The notes beneath the pieces are model-generated. The model did no database searches. It had not been told where the DNA came from and saw nothing but the letters and a program-made list of their open reading frames with translations. The position numbers were made by a program, and so were the translations under genes. A stretch of 64,000 bases of DNA from NCBI GenBank assembly GCA_034336665.1, contig JAPFBE010000003.1, positions 61,237,352-61,301,351 of the forward strand, written 5' to 3'. Below, piece after piece: positions 25,955 through 36,730 of the stretch (position 1 is the first letter of the stretch; each line of letters opens with the position of its first letter). This stretch comes from Luscinia megarhynchos. Lineage: Eukaryota; Chordata; Aves; Passeriformes; Turdidae.

Positions 25955-26172
25955 TAAACCACCCTCTCTGTATAACTGAGGCTTGTACTAGCTGGCAAAA
26001 ACACGTCTTCAGGCTTGTGTGATTGCTGGTTGTTGTGGAAACATATTTTCTTAAGGTGTATAATTTTATAATCTTCTTTTGTTGTTGTTATTTCTTAAGT
26101 GAGGCAGGTTTTAAGGATAATTATTTAGAAATATTTATATAATTTAATCATCTGAGTAACTTTTCTTTGCAG

Positions 26173-26301
26173 GTGATCTTGTGAATTAGTGTACCATCAA
26201 TGATGGCAGAACATCCACCGTTACTGGATACCACTTCAATTATAAGTAGTGAAATCCCTCTTCTGACTTCCCCTATTGTTAGTGGGGATGGAGCACAACA
26301 G
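26173..26301 (+). other. FNDC3A: FNDC3A exon 2 (first main coding exon)
   Basis: Acceptor TTTTCTTTGCAG ends at 26172; donor CAG/GTAAGG begins at 26302. The first 27 bases are untranslated in the main frame and contain the TGA (26182-26184) that closes the upstream reading frame begun in exon 1. The remaining 102 bases are coding and leave in phase 0. Polypyrimidine tract and donor are both close to consensus, and the coding part matches the known FNDC3A N-terminus, so I consider this exon secure. Confidence 0.93.
26200..26301 (+). CDS. FNDC3A: FNDC3A coding segment 1 (N-terminus)
   Basis: FNDC3A is a membrane-anchored protein with a proline-rich N-terminal part, a series of fibronectin type III domains and a C-terminal hydrophobic anchor; in mouse it is needed for spermatid-Sertoli cell adhesion (symplastic spermatids mutant). 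This segment encodes 34 residues beginning MMAEHPPLLDTT and ending SPIVSGDGAQQ, a near match to the mammalian N-terminus. Two adjacent ATGs exist. The first (26200) has a poor context (T at -3, A at +4); the second (26203) has A at -3 and G at +4 and corresponds to the single start of mammalian proteins, so the second is likelier to be used; the span drawn includes both. No signal peptide or domain falls in this short segment. It joins in phase 0 to coding segment 2 at 46367. Confidence 0.95.
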
Positions 26302-26789
26302 GTAAGGAAATTTCAGTATATTTTTTTTTTCTTTCCAACACATCACTGACATGTTGACATTATAAAAGATAGTTGTCCTTCATCTGGAATATATTTGTGC
26401 AGATTTAGGCATACATGTATGGTAGAGATTGAGGTGAAGGCCGAGCTAGTGCAGAGAAGAGATTTGTAAGAAGGATGAAGCAGAAAACCTGTGTTGTGGA
26501 AGAACTTCATGGAAGAATGGGACCAAACAACTGCCAACTTGTCAAGCTATGATTGTGTCTTAGTTTGGAATTTATGTGTTTATATTACTGCATTATCTTA
26601 TTAAGGCAAATAAACCTTTCCCTATGGTAGAACACAGTAGCTGAAGCACCACATGTGCTAAATAACTATGATCTCCAGACTGATACTTGCTTACAACTGG
26701 GTAGCTTGAATGGTGAGACTTGCTTTTATATGCTAGTGTCTGCCTGGCCACTTCTTGAATTTGTATTTCTCAATGGCAGTGCAACCATC

Positions 26790-27400
26790 TAGTGCATCAG
26801 CTGCTCCACTCAGATTTGTGTCACTTGTTCATGATGTGCTTTGTCCCATCATCCAGATCTTTAAAGAACATTGTAGTTCTTGTCTATCCCCTTTTCAGCC
26901 ACTGCAGTAGGTGACCAGTGGATGGCTGCCTGTTAGGCTTTGCACTGCTGATCACAACATTCAAGACTGGCACTTGGTCCAGTTTTCAGTCTACCTTGGT
27001 GCCTATGCTCTGTCTGTGTTTCATCAGTTTCTATGTTATTCAATAGAGTGTCAAAAGGCTTGCTGAAGTCATTATAAACATTTGTTATGCTCTCCCCTCA
27101 TTCACCAAGCTAGTAATTTCACTGTAGGAGGCCATCCAGGCTTGTCTGGTATGATTTACCCTTTGTGAATCCATAGTGACTACCCCAAGTAACCTTTTTG
27201 TCTTTAGTGCATTTAGAAATGGCTTCTAGAAAACTTTGTTCACTCATCTTCCCAGAGCTAGAGGTGATCTTGACCAGCTTCTAGCTCCCTGGATCTCCCT
27301 GCTTGCCCTTTTTTGAGGATTGCATTCACATTTGCTTTCTTCTAGTCCTTGGGAACTTCCCCTGTTCACCATGACATTTCAAACATAGTTGAGACTGAGT
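26790..27400 (-). mobile_element. Old CR1 LINE copy (ORF2 3' region, antisense)
   Basis: Diverged but co-linear with the antisense CR1 reverse-transcriptase C-terminal region: blocks around CTTTAAAGAACATTG, TGTCAAAAGGCTTGCTGAAG, CACCAAGCTAGTAATTTCAC, TTGTGAATCCATAGTGACTA, TTCACTCATCTTCCCAGAGC, GGATCTCCCTGCTTGCCC, TTTTGAGGATTGCATTCACA and TTCTAGTCCTTGGGAACTTC. The frame is broken by many stops. It is clearly older than the copies at 22700 and 50747. Confidence 0.75.
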
Positions 27401-27889
27401 TACTTGTTCTGCCCTCCATAAAAGAAAGACTGTCAGGCTGTACAGTCAAGCTTACACTGTAATCATGCAAGATTTTGAATCACATGTGAGTTTAAATGTT
27501 CTTTTGGATATATGTTTTGTTTAAAATGTTGTATCGTTCTCCTGCCAAGTAAGATTAAAACTGGAAAACAAACAAAGTATTTCTTCAAAGAAATTAATCT
27601 GTGGGGATTGGTGTTAATCTTCTAATGGAAAAAACAACATATATACTGTTGTTGTCCTTTTTTAATTTAAAACAAAAGACAGCTTATTACAACTACTGTC
27701 TAAAGTGGGACTGGTAGTAATCATGTATTTTAAAAAAAGATAATTTCATTGGGCATTGGTCATCAATAAGGAAAGTAATTTTCTTTTCTTTCCCCATTTT
27801 ATGATAACTTGTCTCCTGTTCTGTATTTCACAATGTTGAATGAAAGTTGCAACTTTCATTCTCTGTCCTTCCTTCACATCTGATATAAG

Positions 27890-27992
27890 ATTCATGAAGA
27901 GTTAGTAAGTGCATTTGTTCAGTGGCAGGAAACCTCAATGGAAGCCCTTTTTGCATCTGGTGATTTAACAGCCATCAGTACTTTGAAATATG
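27890..27992 (+). other. Exon-like interval, unrecognised
   Basis: A pyrimidine-rich stretch and AG (27888-27889) precede it, and a good donor ATG/GTAAGT follows at 27993. The frame in phase with FNDC3A exon 2 is open throughout (IHEELVSAFVQWQETSM... to ...ISTLKY) and the surrounding frame stays open from 27884 to 28186, about 101 codons. The composition looks protein-like, but I recognise no family. Its 103-nt length is not a multiple of three, so inclusion would shift exon 3 into a frame with a stop six codons later. It could be a poison exon, a remnant of an inserted coding sequence, or chance. Confidence 0.25.
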
Positions 27993-30004
27993 GTAAGTCC
28001 AGAATTGCAGGGACTGTATTCTGTGTCAAGGTTGCCCAGTTAAGAGTTAGGCTGCAGAAAGGTCAGGCAGTTGCTTATATATTTATGGCAGTCTTAAAAT
28101 CATTTAAGTTTGTTTTATGTGGTACTCATGAGAGGGGTAGATACTCCATTTCAAAGTATGATGTATTCAAGTACAAAACACTGTAGTGTTGAGCCTTTTT
28201 CATATTATCAAAAATATTTTAAACTTGAATATTAGTTCATTGTATTCCTTTGTTTTCCCTTGAAATTTGGAACTATAAGAAAGGAAAAGATTTTTGCCTT
28301 TATGATAGAGTTACTAATTTTTCTGTAAGTCTCTTTACTTAGCTCCAGTACACACATTTTGCAGTGATTACTTCCTTGATGTATGAAAAGTACTTCTCAA
28401 GTTCCTTTCATAACACCATTGGTGTTGAATTGCAAAAACTATAATTTAACCTGTAGAGCTGACAAAGTTTGTGTTCCTGCAATCAAAATTCAGTGCTATT
28501 TTGTCCATGTAAAAAAATGGATATTTTCTTCTATATTCATGGTGTATAAGTTGGTCTGTAGCTGGACTAATTAGTCATAGTCAGTCCTGACTGAAAAGGT
28601 ATTGAAAACTAGTCAAAAATTTGTTAATTATGTATTTTGCTTCTGAAAACAAGTAGAAAATTCTTTACTTAACTATTTTGTTTCTATGTTGGTATTTTCT
28701 ATGTTAGACTAGCTAACTGTATACTAAACTTGAAAGTTTTTGTTCAGCTGTAAAACATCTGAGGATTTTGAAATCAATTTACCCCTTCTTACATTTTACC
28801 AGAATTAACTCTTGCAATTATGGTGACTTAGATTGTTTATACTGCATAACTGAGTTACTAGGTGGATACACACAATTCCATACTTTTCTGGAACAGTTCA
28901 TATCTTCAAGATAATCTGTTTCAAATACTAGAAGTTCTGCTAGCAGTGTAAATGTGAAATAGCAGTACAAATATTTGAACATGTTAAGATGAAAGGTCAT
29001 ATGCTTCAAATAGCGGAAGCGTCTGATCAGGTTAAAGCTGTAACTTTCCACCATGTTTTGAAACAAAACAATCCACAAGTTAGAGGAATTGTGAGTGTTC
29101 AGTCAGAAAACACAGGGAACCTAAGCTGTGTTTGTGTGTCACTCAGTGCTGTTGTGGGAGATTGCCTGGTTCTCTGTCACATAGAACAAGGGACTACTGT
29201 TAGTTTCATAGGATAAAACCCATGGAAAGAAAAAGCGAAGACCAAGCCCACTGACTCCTCCTCCTCCTCTGTTAAGCACAGAAGTACTGCTTGCTTATAC
29301 ACCTTCCTATCACTGTGTTCAGCATGAGGGGATAGTGTACGTCTTATGTCTTGATGGTGAGTAGGGTTGCAGATGGAGAAAAGAGCAGATCTATAGGAGT
29401 TGATAGAAACCAAGTTAAACTGGAAAAACATGGTATGAGGACAGAAGTGCGTGGGGGTTTTTCACATAAGGGTAACTAGTGCAGTGATGCTTTAGTGATT
29501 AATGCTGAGGCTGGTCAGGAAGGATATGCTTGATGATGTGAGTCCTGATTTGGTGGAAGGAGAGGAAAAGGAGAGGCAAGAGTTCAAACTACTTTAACTC
29601 ATGTAACTCATGATGTTAAATTGTTTTGGAAAGTTGCTACAGCACCCAGTGCTATTCCAAAACAAATCAGTAAATTGCTGACACAAGTATGCAGCAGGAC
29701 TGGAGTTCTGGACCCTCACAGTACCTTCCCACTAAGATTAGCAGTTGCAAGGTGAGTCATTCCTATATCACCTATGTGTCCTTTATTACCAGAAAATATA
29801 GATAGCATTCTCAAAATAGCCCAATACCTGTTAACCATTTCCTTTTCTCTGGGGAATGGGACGTAGTGTTTGACCTTTAGTTGACTTCATTTCTTGGCAA
29901 GATATAGCAGTAAAGGAACACTTCTAGCTTGAGACGTTGGTCGCTTATCCTCCAAATTTTATTGAGAAGTTTAGATGTTTGGTGGGTTTTCTAAAAATCC
30001 CACT

Positions 30005-30043
30005 CTGTGTGTATATATGTGTAGTGTGTGTATATTGTGTGTG
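30005..30043 (+). repeat. TG/TA microsatellite
   Basis: Interrupted TG and TA dinucleotide units in intron 2. Simple repeat, probably length-variable. Confidence 0.85.
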
Positions 30044-30619
30044 GCTTTAAGTAGATATCTAACATCAAATCTGCAAATTAGTGTTTCTAAAACCAGTTTC
30101 TTCTTTAAATATTTAAACATCTGATATTAAAGTTGTTATTATTAACCTGTTATCATAGGAGGATATTTTCAGTCAGCAGAGTAATAGATGACTATAAAAC
30201 AAATTAAGTAATCCTCTTTTTTGGCTTTCAGATTTGTTTACATATGTGGCATTACAGCAAAAATATAATGATGAAAATAGTGTTGGAAAATATAAATCTA
30301 GACTAGATTGCTAAATGAGTTTCCTAGGTTTTTGTTCTGGCACTTCTGCTTCTGAAAACCATATGGTACATTATCAAGTTCCAGCTTGCTTTGGTTTTTC
30401 CTTGCTGCTGAAAATCAAGCCTAGAACTGCAATATGTTTCATGATCTTTTACTCAAGAAGAAAAAAAAATCCATGTTAAAAGTTGTTTAACAACATATGT
30501 TGTTATAACTGTTCTCACTTTCCATCACTTTCCATATTGTACTGTTTTCCTTTCTTTTGTCTGTGCTTTGGTTTCACAGAACACAGAGTATGTGCATGGC
30601 TACTTCTGTCCTTCTTGAC

Positions 30620-30700
30620 TGAGTTGGTTTTGGTTTTTTGGTTTGGTTTGGTTCTGTTTGGGGTTTGTTTGTTTGGGGCTTGTTTTGTTTTGTTGTTGTT
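30620..30700 (+). repeat. GT-rich low-complexity tract
   Basis: Runs of GGTTTT, GGTTTG and GTTTG units with little else. It produces apparently open frames full of Phe, Gly, Leu and Val that are not genes. It is roughly complementary to the CA-rich tract at 30988-31076. Confidence 0.9.
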
Positions 30701-30987
30701 TGCTTTTTTTTACTTCCCTTTTGGCTCTATTGAATTAGCAGATACGTCTAACTTCTCATTTTGGAGGTTCATTGAAGTTTGTTTTAGTTGACAATTATTC
30801 TTCCATTCTTCAGTGACTTCGTAGCACTGAAGCACAGCAGAAGTGTGTTCAGTGGAACCATTGGAACTCTTAGGCATGCAATGCTTCAGTGCCAGCTTAT
30901 GGAAGCTCATTATCAAGCTGTATTTTTCCCCAGGATTGATTAGTATTTTTGTGTAGCAACCATCACTGCAAAATACATAATCAAACT

Positions 30988-31076
30988 TAAAAAAAAAAAA
31001 CAAAACAAAAAAAAACCCACAAAAAAACCCCCCACAAAACCAAAAACCCACAAAAACGACCAAAACAAAAAACACA
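30988..31076 (+). repeat. A/CA-rich low-complexity tract
   Basis: A10 followed by CAAAA, CCCAC and CAAAAAC units. On the opposite strand this gives a hydrophobic-looking but artificial frame. Together with the GT-rich tract at 30620-30700 it forms an imperfect inverted pair about 290 bp apart. Confidence 0.9.
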
Positions 31077-32383
31077 AGGAAAAGCTAAAAATATGTGAAT
31101 TTTGATGATGTGGGGGATGTAGGGTTAGTAGATCCTTCCTTTGTCTGACTTAATCATGTTTTTTATTTAGAAAGGGTGACACTTTTCCTTAGTTAAGTGT
31201 AAAATTTCTGTTTTGGACTTAGAGGTCAGAATTTTTTCCAGTTTATTTAAACTGTATCCTTAATTGCAGATGCATTGGAAGCTTTCTTTAAATTTCCTAG
31301 AAGAAGCCATCATTCTCAGCAGAAAGTGAGGATTCAAAATTCTTTGATGTATAGTAATGTATGAATACTATGTTGTTGAGAAGAAAGCAGTGCCAGATTT
31401 ATTGCACAATTTATACTACCATTCAGATATGTTTATTTTAATATTTCTCTGTTTCAAAATAAATGTAGAAACAAGAGTGAAGACTGTGTTGTTCATAGAC
31501 CTTTCTGCTTCTGTTTGGTATGAAAAATTGTGGAATGAAGCATCCTCATAAAACTTTACAGTAATCATCCTTTCTCTCTAAAAGGTCTGTTTTCATGTGC
31601 ATGATATGAATCCTAGATTAATTTTGGTCTCTGATACAGCAGATTCCTCCCAAGATACTTGAGGCATTCAGCCCCTGTTGAATTAATCTTTTCTGAAACT
31701 GACATTTGGGAGAATTGGATGACAAATGAAAATTGAATTTCAAGTCCGTTAGTCACCGTAGGTTGCTAATACAGTCAGTGGGGAGAAATAAGCATGTCCA
31801 GAAGATGATCTTTTTCATGGTGTACAAAGGTGACTAAATATCTGTACTTTTTTTCCCTTCTCTCTTTTTTTATGAGGTGAGAAGGTACAAATTGCCTGGA
31901 GCTGTAAGCATTGAGGTAGCTTGGTTTTTCTATGCAGTCTGTTGCAGACGGGTCTGGTTGCTGGGTCTATGTGCTCGTCTGTCAGCAAGATTTAGAAGGG
32001 TATAGTTATGCCTGAGCAGTGTCCAGCACTCAGACATGTTCCCATCTTTCCCCTTCTCTGTGCCATGGGATGCTTAATGCTGAGTAAGCCACGACTGAAT
32101 GCCAAACACCAAGACCTACAAAGTCACCCCAAGTTCCTAACCATGTTTCTGCAAAAGACAGCTCTTGTAATCTCTCTAAGTTGTGACAAAAATGTAACTG
32201 CTTTGCAAAGTCATATTTTTAGTTACAGAAACTCCACTCTTAAAATATGTGAGAATTACACACTTGGCAAATAAGTTATCTGAGGTACATCCTCTGCTGT
32301 ACATCCATCTCTGGTTTTTTTTCCCTAGTAAGAGGCTTTCTAGAGTTGTGGTCAAAGTCCCAAGCCTGCCACTATTTTAAAAG

Positions 32384-32505
32384 GCGTGTGGACAATGCCC
32401 TTAAAAACACTTTGCTCAGCCCTCAGTCAGTCAGGCAGTTGGACTAGATGATCATCACAGGTCACTTCCAGCTAAAGTAGTATGTTCTATTCTATTCCCT
32501 AGAGA
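32384..32505 (+). mobile_element. CR1 LINE fragment (3' end, sense)
   Basis: Contains CAGTTGGACTAGATGATC, TCACAGGTCACTTCCAGCTA and ends with TGTTCTATTCTATTCC. This is the CR1 3' end in + orientation with its short terminal tandem repeat. Only the last ~120 bp are present. Confidence 0.7.
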
Positions 32506-35500
32506 CTGAGACTTTGCCATAACTGGGTAAAGTCCATGAGCACTCTGCATGTTACAGAATTATACGCCTTGAATAGCAGCCAGAATGACATTCTCTAGAA
32601 ACAGATAAACTCAGACTATAATTTACACATTACAGCAAAAAATGGCAGTTGCCTTTATTTTTTTTCCCTCTCTTTTTGAAGTAGAGGATTAAATATGTGG
32701 GAAAGGATTGGGGTTGTAGAGATTTCTCCCACCAAGTCCTTGGTCCATTACTGACTAAGTCTTTCCAATCTGATCTAATTGAGATCTATCTTCTAATTTC
32801 TCTTCCAGCTCGTTTGTGTTGCCTCAGTGTTTTGACATACAGTGTTGCCCATATTTACACAAAACTGGGTATATAGGGTACTTTTTCAGGGTAAAAAAGA
32901 CTTTAGACATTATATTGAAATTCTTAACATCTGATTTTTTTAAATTAAATGTTCTTTTTAATAACTAGAAAACACTGTTCTTCCTTTGGCGCTTCCTTTT
33001 ACACTGTATCTAGGGTAAAAAAGTTAAACACATCCATCAGTCTTAAATATTATGGGCTTTTAACTTGCAAACAGAATCTGAGCTGTCAGAAGCAATGTTA
33101 GGAAATACAAAATTCTCTTCTAGTCCGTAATATATTTGGACTGTTGCAAATAGGCAGATTGATCAGGGAAGATGCCTGCTCAGGGGACTAGCCCCTGTGA
33201 AGTGTTAGCTGAAACCTGAGCCCTTGCTACCCGTTTGCAATGCACTGTGAGCTCTGTATGCCATCCACTTTCGCTTAGCATTGTGAAACTGAATTCCGAG
33301 GGACTTCAAACAACAAATAATGAAATGAGAATTATCTGATTGAAGTATTACAGTATTTATTTTTAGAGATTGATGTGTCTAACCACTGGCCATGACCAGA
33401 TGCCTCAGAAAGTTCCAGAGTTCAGTGACTGCCCCTTACACTGCTTCCTTCTGATTCCCTATAAACATGGATTAGCTTAAAACTTTGAAGCCCAAATGTT
33501 TGTCTGTTGCATTATCCAGATTCCTTGAAACACTGCTGTTATCCTTATGTTTATACTTTTGCTGATTTAAGGATATAATAGTGGTATTATTTTAAGTATC
33601 AAATTTTCTGTACACTATCTGCTAACCACAGACTGTCAATGCTAATGAGACAGATTGGGTTTGCTGGAAATGAGACAAATATAAGGCAAACTGTGAGAAC
33701 TGAGAATGCAAAAGGGAAGAGACAAGTAAGTAGATCAAAATTGTATTTATTTCTTAATACTAAAGAATGAGACAGACACTTGTGGTATGTACACTGATTG
33801 GCACTGTTATTTGTGGACACTAATGAGCCTTGAACTTTTATCATTGACATTCAGTGCAGAATTTAACATTTCTCCTTAGCTGGTTCTTCTCAAAAAACTT
33901 AGTATTTTTACAAAACAAGGCTAGAAATCATCTTTCCCTGCCCTTTTCAGTGGTCAGCCTTTTCAACTGTTCGTCTTCCATGTGAAAAGAAAGGGGAGAA
34001 ACACAAGTACAGTAAGAATTTTTAAAACTTTTCATAAATAAATTTGTTTTCTAGGAAAAAAAATCACTAATTCTTGCAAAAAGCAATGAAAGTTTATTGA
34101 GATCTATAGTTTTTGAGTGCCAGTGCCAATGAACATTTCACCATCTTTCCAATCTCCCTTTTTCCAAATGCTTCTAGGGATATTCTGTTGTCTTGGCAGA
34201 ATTAATGGTATGATCAGAAGCTGACAGTATTTTGTAGCAATGGTTAAAGTTTAAATATTTGCTGATTTTGTTATCTGCCTTTTAGAAAAATGATGCAGAG
34301 TTGCTTGATCTGTTCTCTGAGAATACAGGCCTTAGAAGCATGCCACTGAAAAGATGGCTTCTTTCACTTACTTTTCCCAAACATGCAGCTGCTGTCTGTG
34401 TAAGCTGAAATAGTTTGGATTGTATTGGGTTGCTTCAAAATCCCAAGCATGTAAATTGCTATTGCAGTATATTATGTAGCAATTAATTCTATATGGATTT
34501 CCTCCCTGGTCCTGAAACCCAAGATTTGTTAATGCCCTTTACTACCCATATCTTTACTATGCTTCGTGAAGAAAGTTTTAAACTCCATATCTAGAGCAGT
34601 TAGATCCTATAATCAGTACTAGCAGATGCTAAGGTAGAGAATTGGGTAGTCGTGGGAAACCTGTAAACTGGAATTTGCTCAAATAAATACAGTGGAAAAT
34701 AGAAGATTTAGAACTTTGGTGTTTAAGAGTGTTGCACCGTGTTACTTGGACAAAGATCAAAGTCTATAGGACACTTCTGTAAATAATGGTGAGAAACCTG
34801 GTTTTGTCTGTTATTGATACTAAAACCAGAAGATAATTTAGGGAAAAAAAAGAAAATTCTAGCATTTCCTTATAGATAACACAGAAATGTAGTGTGCTGA
34901 GTCTGCTGTGAATTGGTGTGGTACAAAGCTTAATCTAAAGTTTGCAAAACTCTTTATTGGTTAGTAGCCAATATACATGTGGAGAGAGGAAGCTTTTATT
35001 AAGTTTAAGAGAAGATGGGAGACAGATCTTTTGAGTGATGACTTTAAGAAATAAGTACTTGGAAGTAATGCTTCATTACCATGAAATTCATAAGCCTTTG
35101 GCATTTTAAAATAATTTAAGGTACTGTTTTAATTTAGCTTTTTATTACTGATGTCAGGTGCTCCTGTTTAATAATCATATACACTGTAATACCTGTTACA
35201 TAGATCTCCTGTGTTTTTCCACTTAAAATGTTTTTTAAGTGATGGTGGGATTGATTATGGAAAAGAGTAGTTCATAGCCTCATTAGTCTTGTTATGATAT
35301 AAGCAGCAGATTTTGAGCATACAGTCAATGGAAAAACAACTTGTGCTGTGTTTGTAACTGACATCACCTTAGCTCGACCACAGATGTGATTCCATCTGGC
35401 AATTTCTGTGCTACTAATGAATAACAACACTCAAGTCTTGCAGTATTCTTTGATCCAGTAGCATGTAGGAACTTACAGGTACTGTTGGACTAGCCCTACA

Positions 35501-36665
35501 AGTGGGAACTCTGACATAGGTGAGGTGACAAACCCACATATCACAGTAAGTCGGTATGGGAGCCACAGCAGTGTTCATATCTTGAGTCTGTGTCTAGTTT
35601 TCCTTGCTCACTGGGCCACACACTGTGAAGCCATGCCAGAAGTAATGATTTTCCTTGTAATAAAAGAACGTGTAACAAAAGATGGGTGGAAAAACATCTG
35701 TTTTGAAAACTGAAAGTAGGTATTTTTAATAATAAAATGACACTGGATATGAATAACTGATACTTTTTGCCTAGAAAGCTTTTACTTGATAAATAATTTC
35801 ATGGTGATCAAATGTAAGGAATATGACTTGAAGTTAAAAGAAAGTTTCATTTTTTTTTATACATAAAAGTGTCTGTCTTTGTACACTTATTTATTACCTT
35901 TGAAGATGTTAGATTAGATGTTAGTGCTGTTAAATTTTTTATACCTTAGATGACATTTAATCCATAATCTCATGTTGTTGCCTTCCGAGTACCAAGACAA
36001 TTTCAAAGCAGTTTTCTATATCTTGTCTGCCTATGGGGTTAGGACTTAAACCAGAGGTACATAGGTGGTATTTGGAGAATAGAGAGATGTGTGCTTTGCC
36101 CTGTACAACTGTCTTTCTTCAGGTGAGGGTGTGCCAGTGATCCCCTGCTGTTGTTGGGATTAAAAATCACAGATGTGAGGTTGCCAGAAGACAGATGTTT
36201 TCATTTGAGCTCTGAAGTGGAGAGTAATAGAGGGAAAACATCTCTTTCAGCTCTTTGAAATGTCTTTAATATTAATATTTAATAAAAAGTATTTCTGTCT
36301 ATAGTATTATTTAGGGCAGACATATGTAAATTATAAAGCAAAGTTCAGAAACATGCTTCTTTCTTTTCATGTCTCTTAGTGAATGTAGTAAAGTAGCACA
36401 GTGTTTGAAAGAGTGCATTAGAATCCAGTTCATTATTTCTTTGCTGTTTCTTATTATTGTTTTGCAAAGCATTTTTTTCCTCCCTTCTTTCTGGCTTGCT
36501 TGAGAAATGAAGTCATAAACTGTATTGCAGATTATGAGGTCAGAAGTTGGTTCATTCTGAGTTGGTATATCCTATCTGGGAATCAGGAGGCTAAATTAAA
36601 AACGCAGTTATAAAATGGCATATATTTGGAAGCTTTGTTCTCTTAAACCCGAACCTTCTGTTGAC

Positions 36666-36730
36666 TGACGTTAGATGATCCAGAAGCAGATGCTGCAGCA
36701 GCTATTTGTTGATTTAGTTGCTATGGTGAC
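36666..36730 (+). promoter_or_regulatory. RFX X-box and CRE-like pair
   Basis: GTTGCTATGGTGAC at 36717-36730 is a near-palindromic X-box (consensus GTTGCCATGGCAAC, three changes that RFX proteins commonly tolerate). TGACGTTA, a CRE-like octamer, lies 43 bp upstream at 36666-36673. The surrounding few hundred bases (36650-37060) are less AT-rich and less repeat-like than the rest of the intron, which would fit a conserved enhancer. Function is inferred from motifs only. Confidence 0.4.

Larger units (their letters stand above)
7966..26172 (+). other. FNDC3A: FNDC3A intron 1
   Basis: About 18.2 kb between the GTGAGT donor at 7966 and the acceptor TTTTCTTTGCAG ending at 26172. Up to about 8330 it is still CpG island; the rest is AT-rich. 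It holds a GTT-rich low-complexity tract (8349-8383), two CR1 copies (19284-19445 and 22700-23357), a GA microsatellite (19029-19044), an RFX-like motif (9017-9030), a CTCF-like motif (25940-25954) and many T-rich runs. The stretches 8390-19280, 19450-22700 and 23360-26170 otherwise contain no coding exon, RNA gene or repeat that I recognise. Confidence 0.8.

Noticed and set aside
30483..31075. Frames of 102 codons (+) and 121 codons (-) rich in Phe, Leu, Gly and Val
   Set aside because: They are produced by the GT-rich and CA-rich simple sequences, not by protein-coding selection.
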